NCBI GenBank assembly: GCA_005884825.1
Contig: VAZT01000384.1
Span: 1 to 6,176, forward strand
Direction of reading: 5' to 3'
Origin: Alphaproteobacteria bacterium
GTDB taxonomy: Bacteria > Pseudomonadota > Alphaproteobacteria > ATCC43930 > CGMCC-115725
DNA length: 6,176 nt
The notes under the pieces were generated by a model. It made no database searches and was not told the DNA's origin. It saw nothing but the letters and a program-made list of their open reading frames with translations. Numbering within the stretch: the stretch's first letter is position 1; the number at the start of each line of letters is the position of its first letter. Shown piece after piece: positions 5,856 through 6,176 of this stretch. The position numbers and the translations under genes are program-made.

Positions 5856-6176
5856 CTAGGCGGCGTCGGCCAGCTGGCGGGGGCGGTAGATCGCGATGTG
5901 GCCGATGCGAGCGATTGGCGTTTTCTGCCCGGCGGAGACCTGGACGTCGAGCTCGACGAAGCGGTGCCCCTTGCGCTCGTAATTGGCGGTGACGACGGCG
6001 CGGGCCGAGAGTTCATCGCCGATGTGGGCGGCGGCGAAATGCTGCACCGTGCTGCCGACATGCATCCACGGGCCCAATACGACGTTGTGGCGCAATACCC
6101 AGTTGCCGATATGCAGGATGGTGCCGGGATGGACAAGGTTCTCCCGGGCGTAGAGCGGCTCCGTCTCACGCACGGT
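5856..6176 (-). CDS. Hotdog-fold (MaoC-like) protein, C-terminal 106 residues (runs off right edge)
   Basis: The open frame enters from the right edge as TVRETEPLYARENL and ends at a TAG at 5856-5858. The text GPWMHVGSTVQHFAAAHIGD followed by ELSARAVVTANYERKGHRFVELDVQVSAG has the helix-then-strands pattern and charged GD turn of a hotdog domain. MaoC-like dehydratases and related thioesterases acting on acyl-CoA substrates have this layout. Because the piece holds one such domain preceded by another segment, the full protein is probably a two-hotdog protein of about 250-300 residues, but the N-terminus is outside the window. A GTG at 6173 could be read as a start but is more likely an internal valine, since the frame stays open and there is no room to see a ribosome binding site. 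Catalytic residues cannot be assigned. It is convergent to the pncC-like gene. Confidence 0.7.
   Translation of the reverse strand, partial: TVRETEPLYARENLVHPGTILHIGNWVLRHNVVLGPWMHVGSTVQHFAAAHIGDELSARAVVTANYERKGHRFVELDVQVSAGQKTPIARIGHIAIYRPRQLADAA

Overview
The window looks like chromosome from a GC-rich alphaproteobacterium, most likely of the order Hyphomicrobiales (Rhizobiales; Bradyrhizobium/Rhodopseudomonas-like). This is judged from the strong GC bias at third codon positions, the flavour of the proteins, and a composite palindromic intergenic repeat (accctcaccc ... ctctcccgc / gcgggagag) typical of that group. The placement is an inference, because no 16S or other marker is present.

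Left part (1-4276, all genes on the minus strand). In transcription order: a CinA N-terminal-type molybdopterin-binding-fold protein (4276-3500); the large subunit of a Rieske aromatic-ring hydroxylating oxygenase (3431-2166); a Tat-exported family 5 (Dpp/Opp-type) solute-binding protein gene (2032-582) broken by an internal deletion with frameshift; a 280-base intergenic stretch carrying two inverted copies of a hairpin-rich palindromic repeat; and the first 100 codons of a DppB/OppB-type permease running off the left edge. The oxygenase and transporter genes look like the remains of a catabolic uptake-plus-oxidation cluster. The oxygenase small subunit and electron-transfer partners are not visible.

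Right part (4277-6176). A short divergent control region (4277-4482) separates cinA-N from a plus-strand pair: type I methionine aminopeptidase (4483-5331) and, 13 bases later with a strong ribosome binding site, a stand-alone CinA C-terminal/PncC-type amidohydrolase (5345-5830). The two halves of the classical bifunctional CinA protein are therefore separate genes lying divergently on either side of map. Convergent to pncC, the C-terminal 106 residues of a hotdog-fold (MaoC-like) protein enter from the right edge.

The main points of interest are the broken solute-binding protein with an apparently open permease downstream, the structured repeat between them, the split CinA around map, and departures from the usual PncC active-site motif. 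I see no tRNA, rRNA, CRISPR array, transposase or phage gene, and no clear evidence of an entirely new system.
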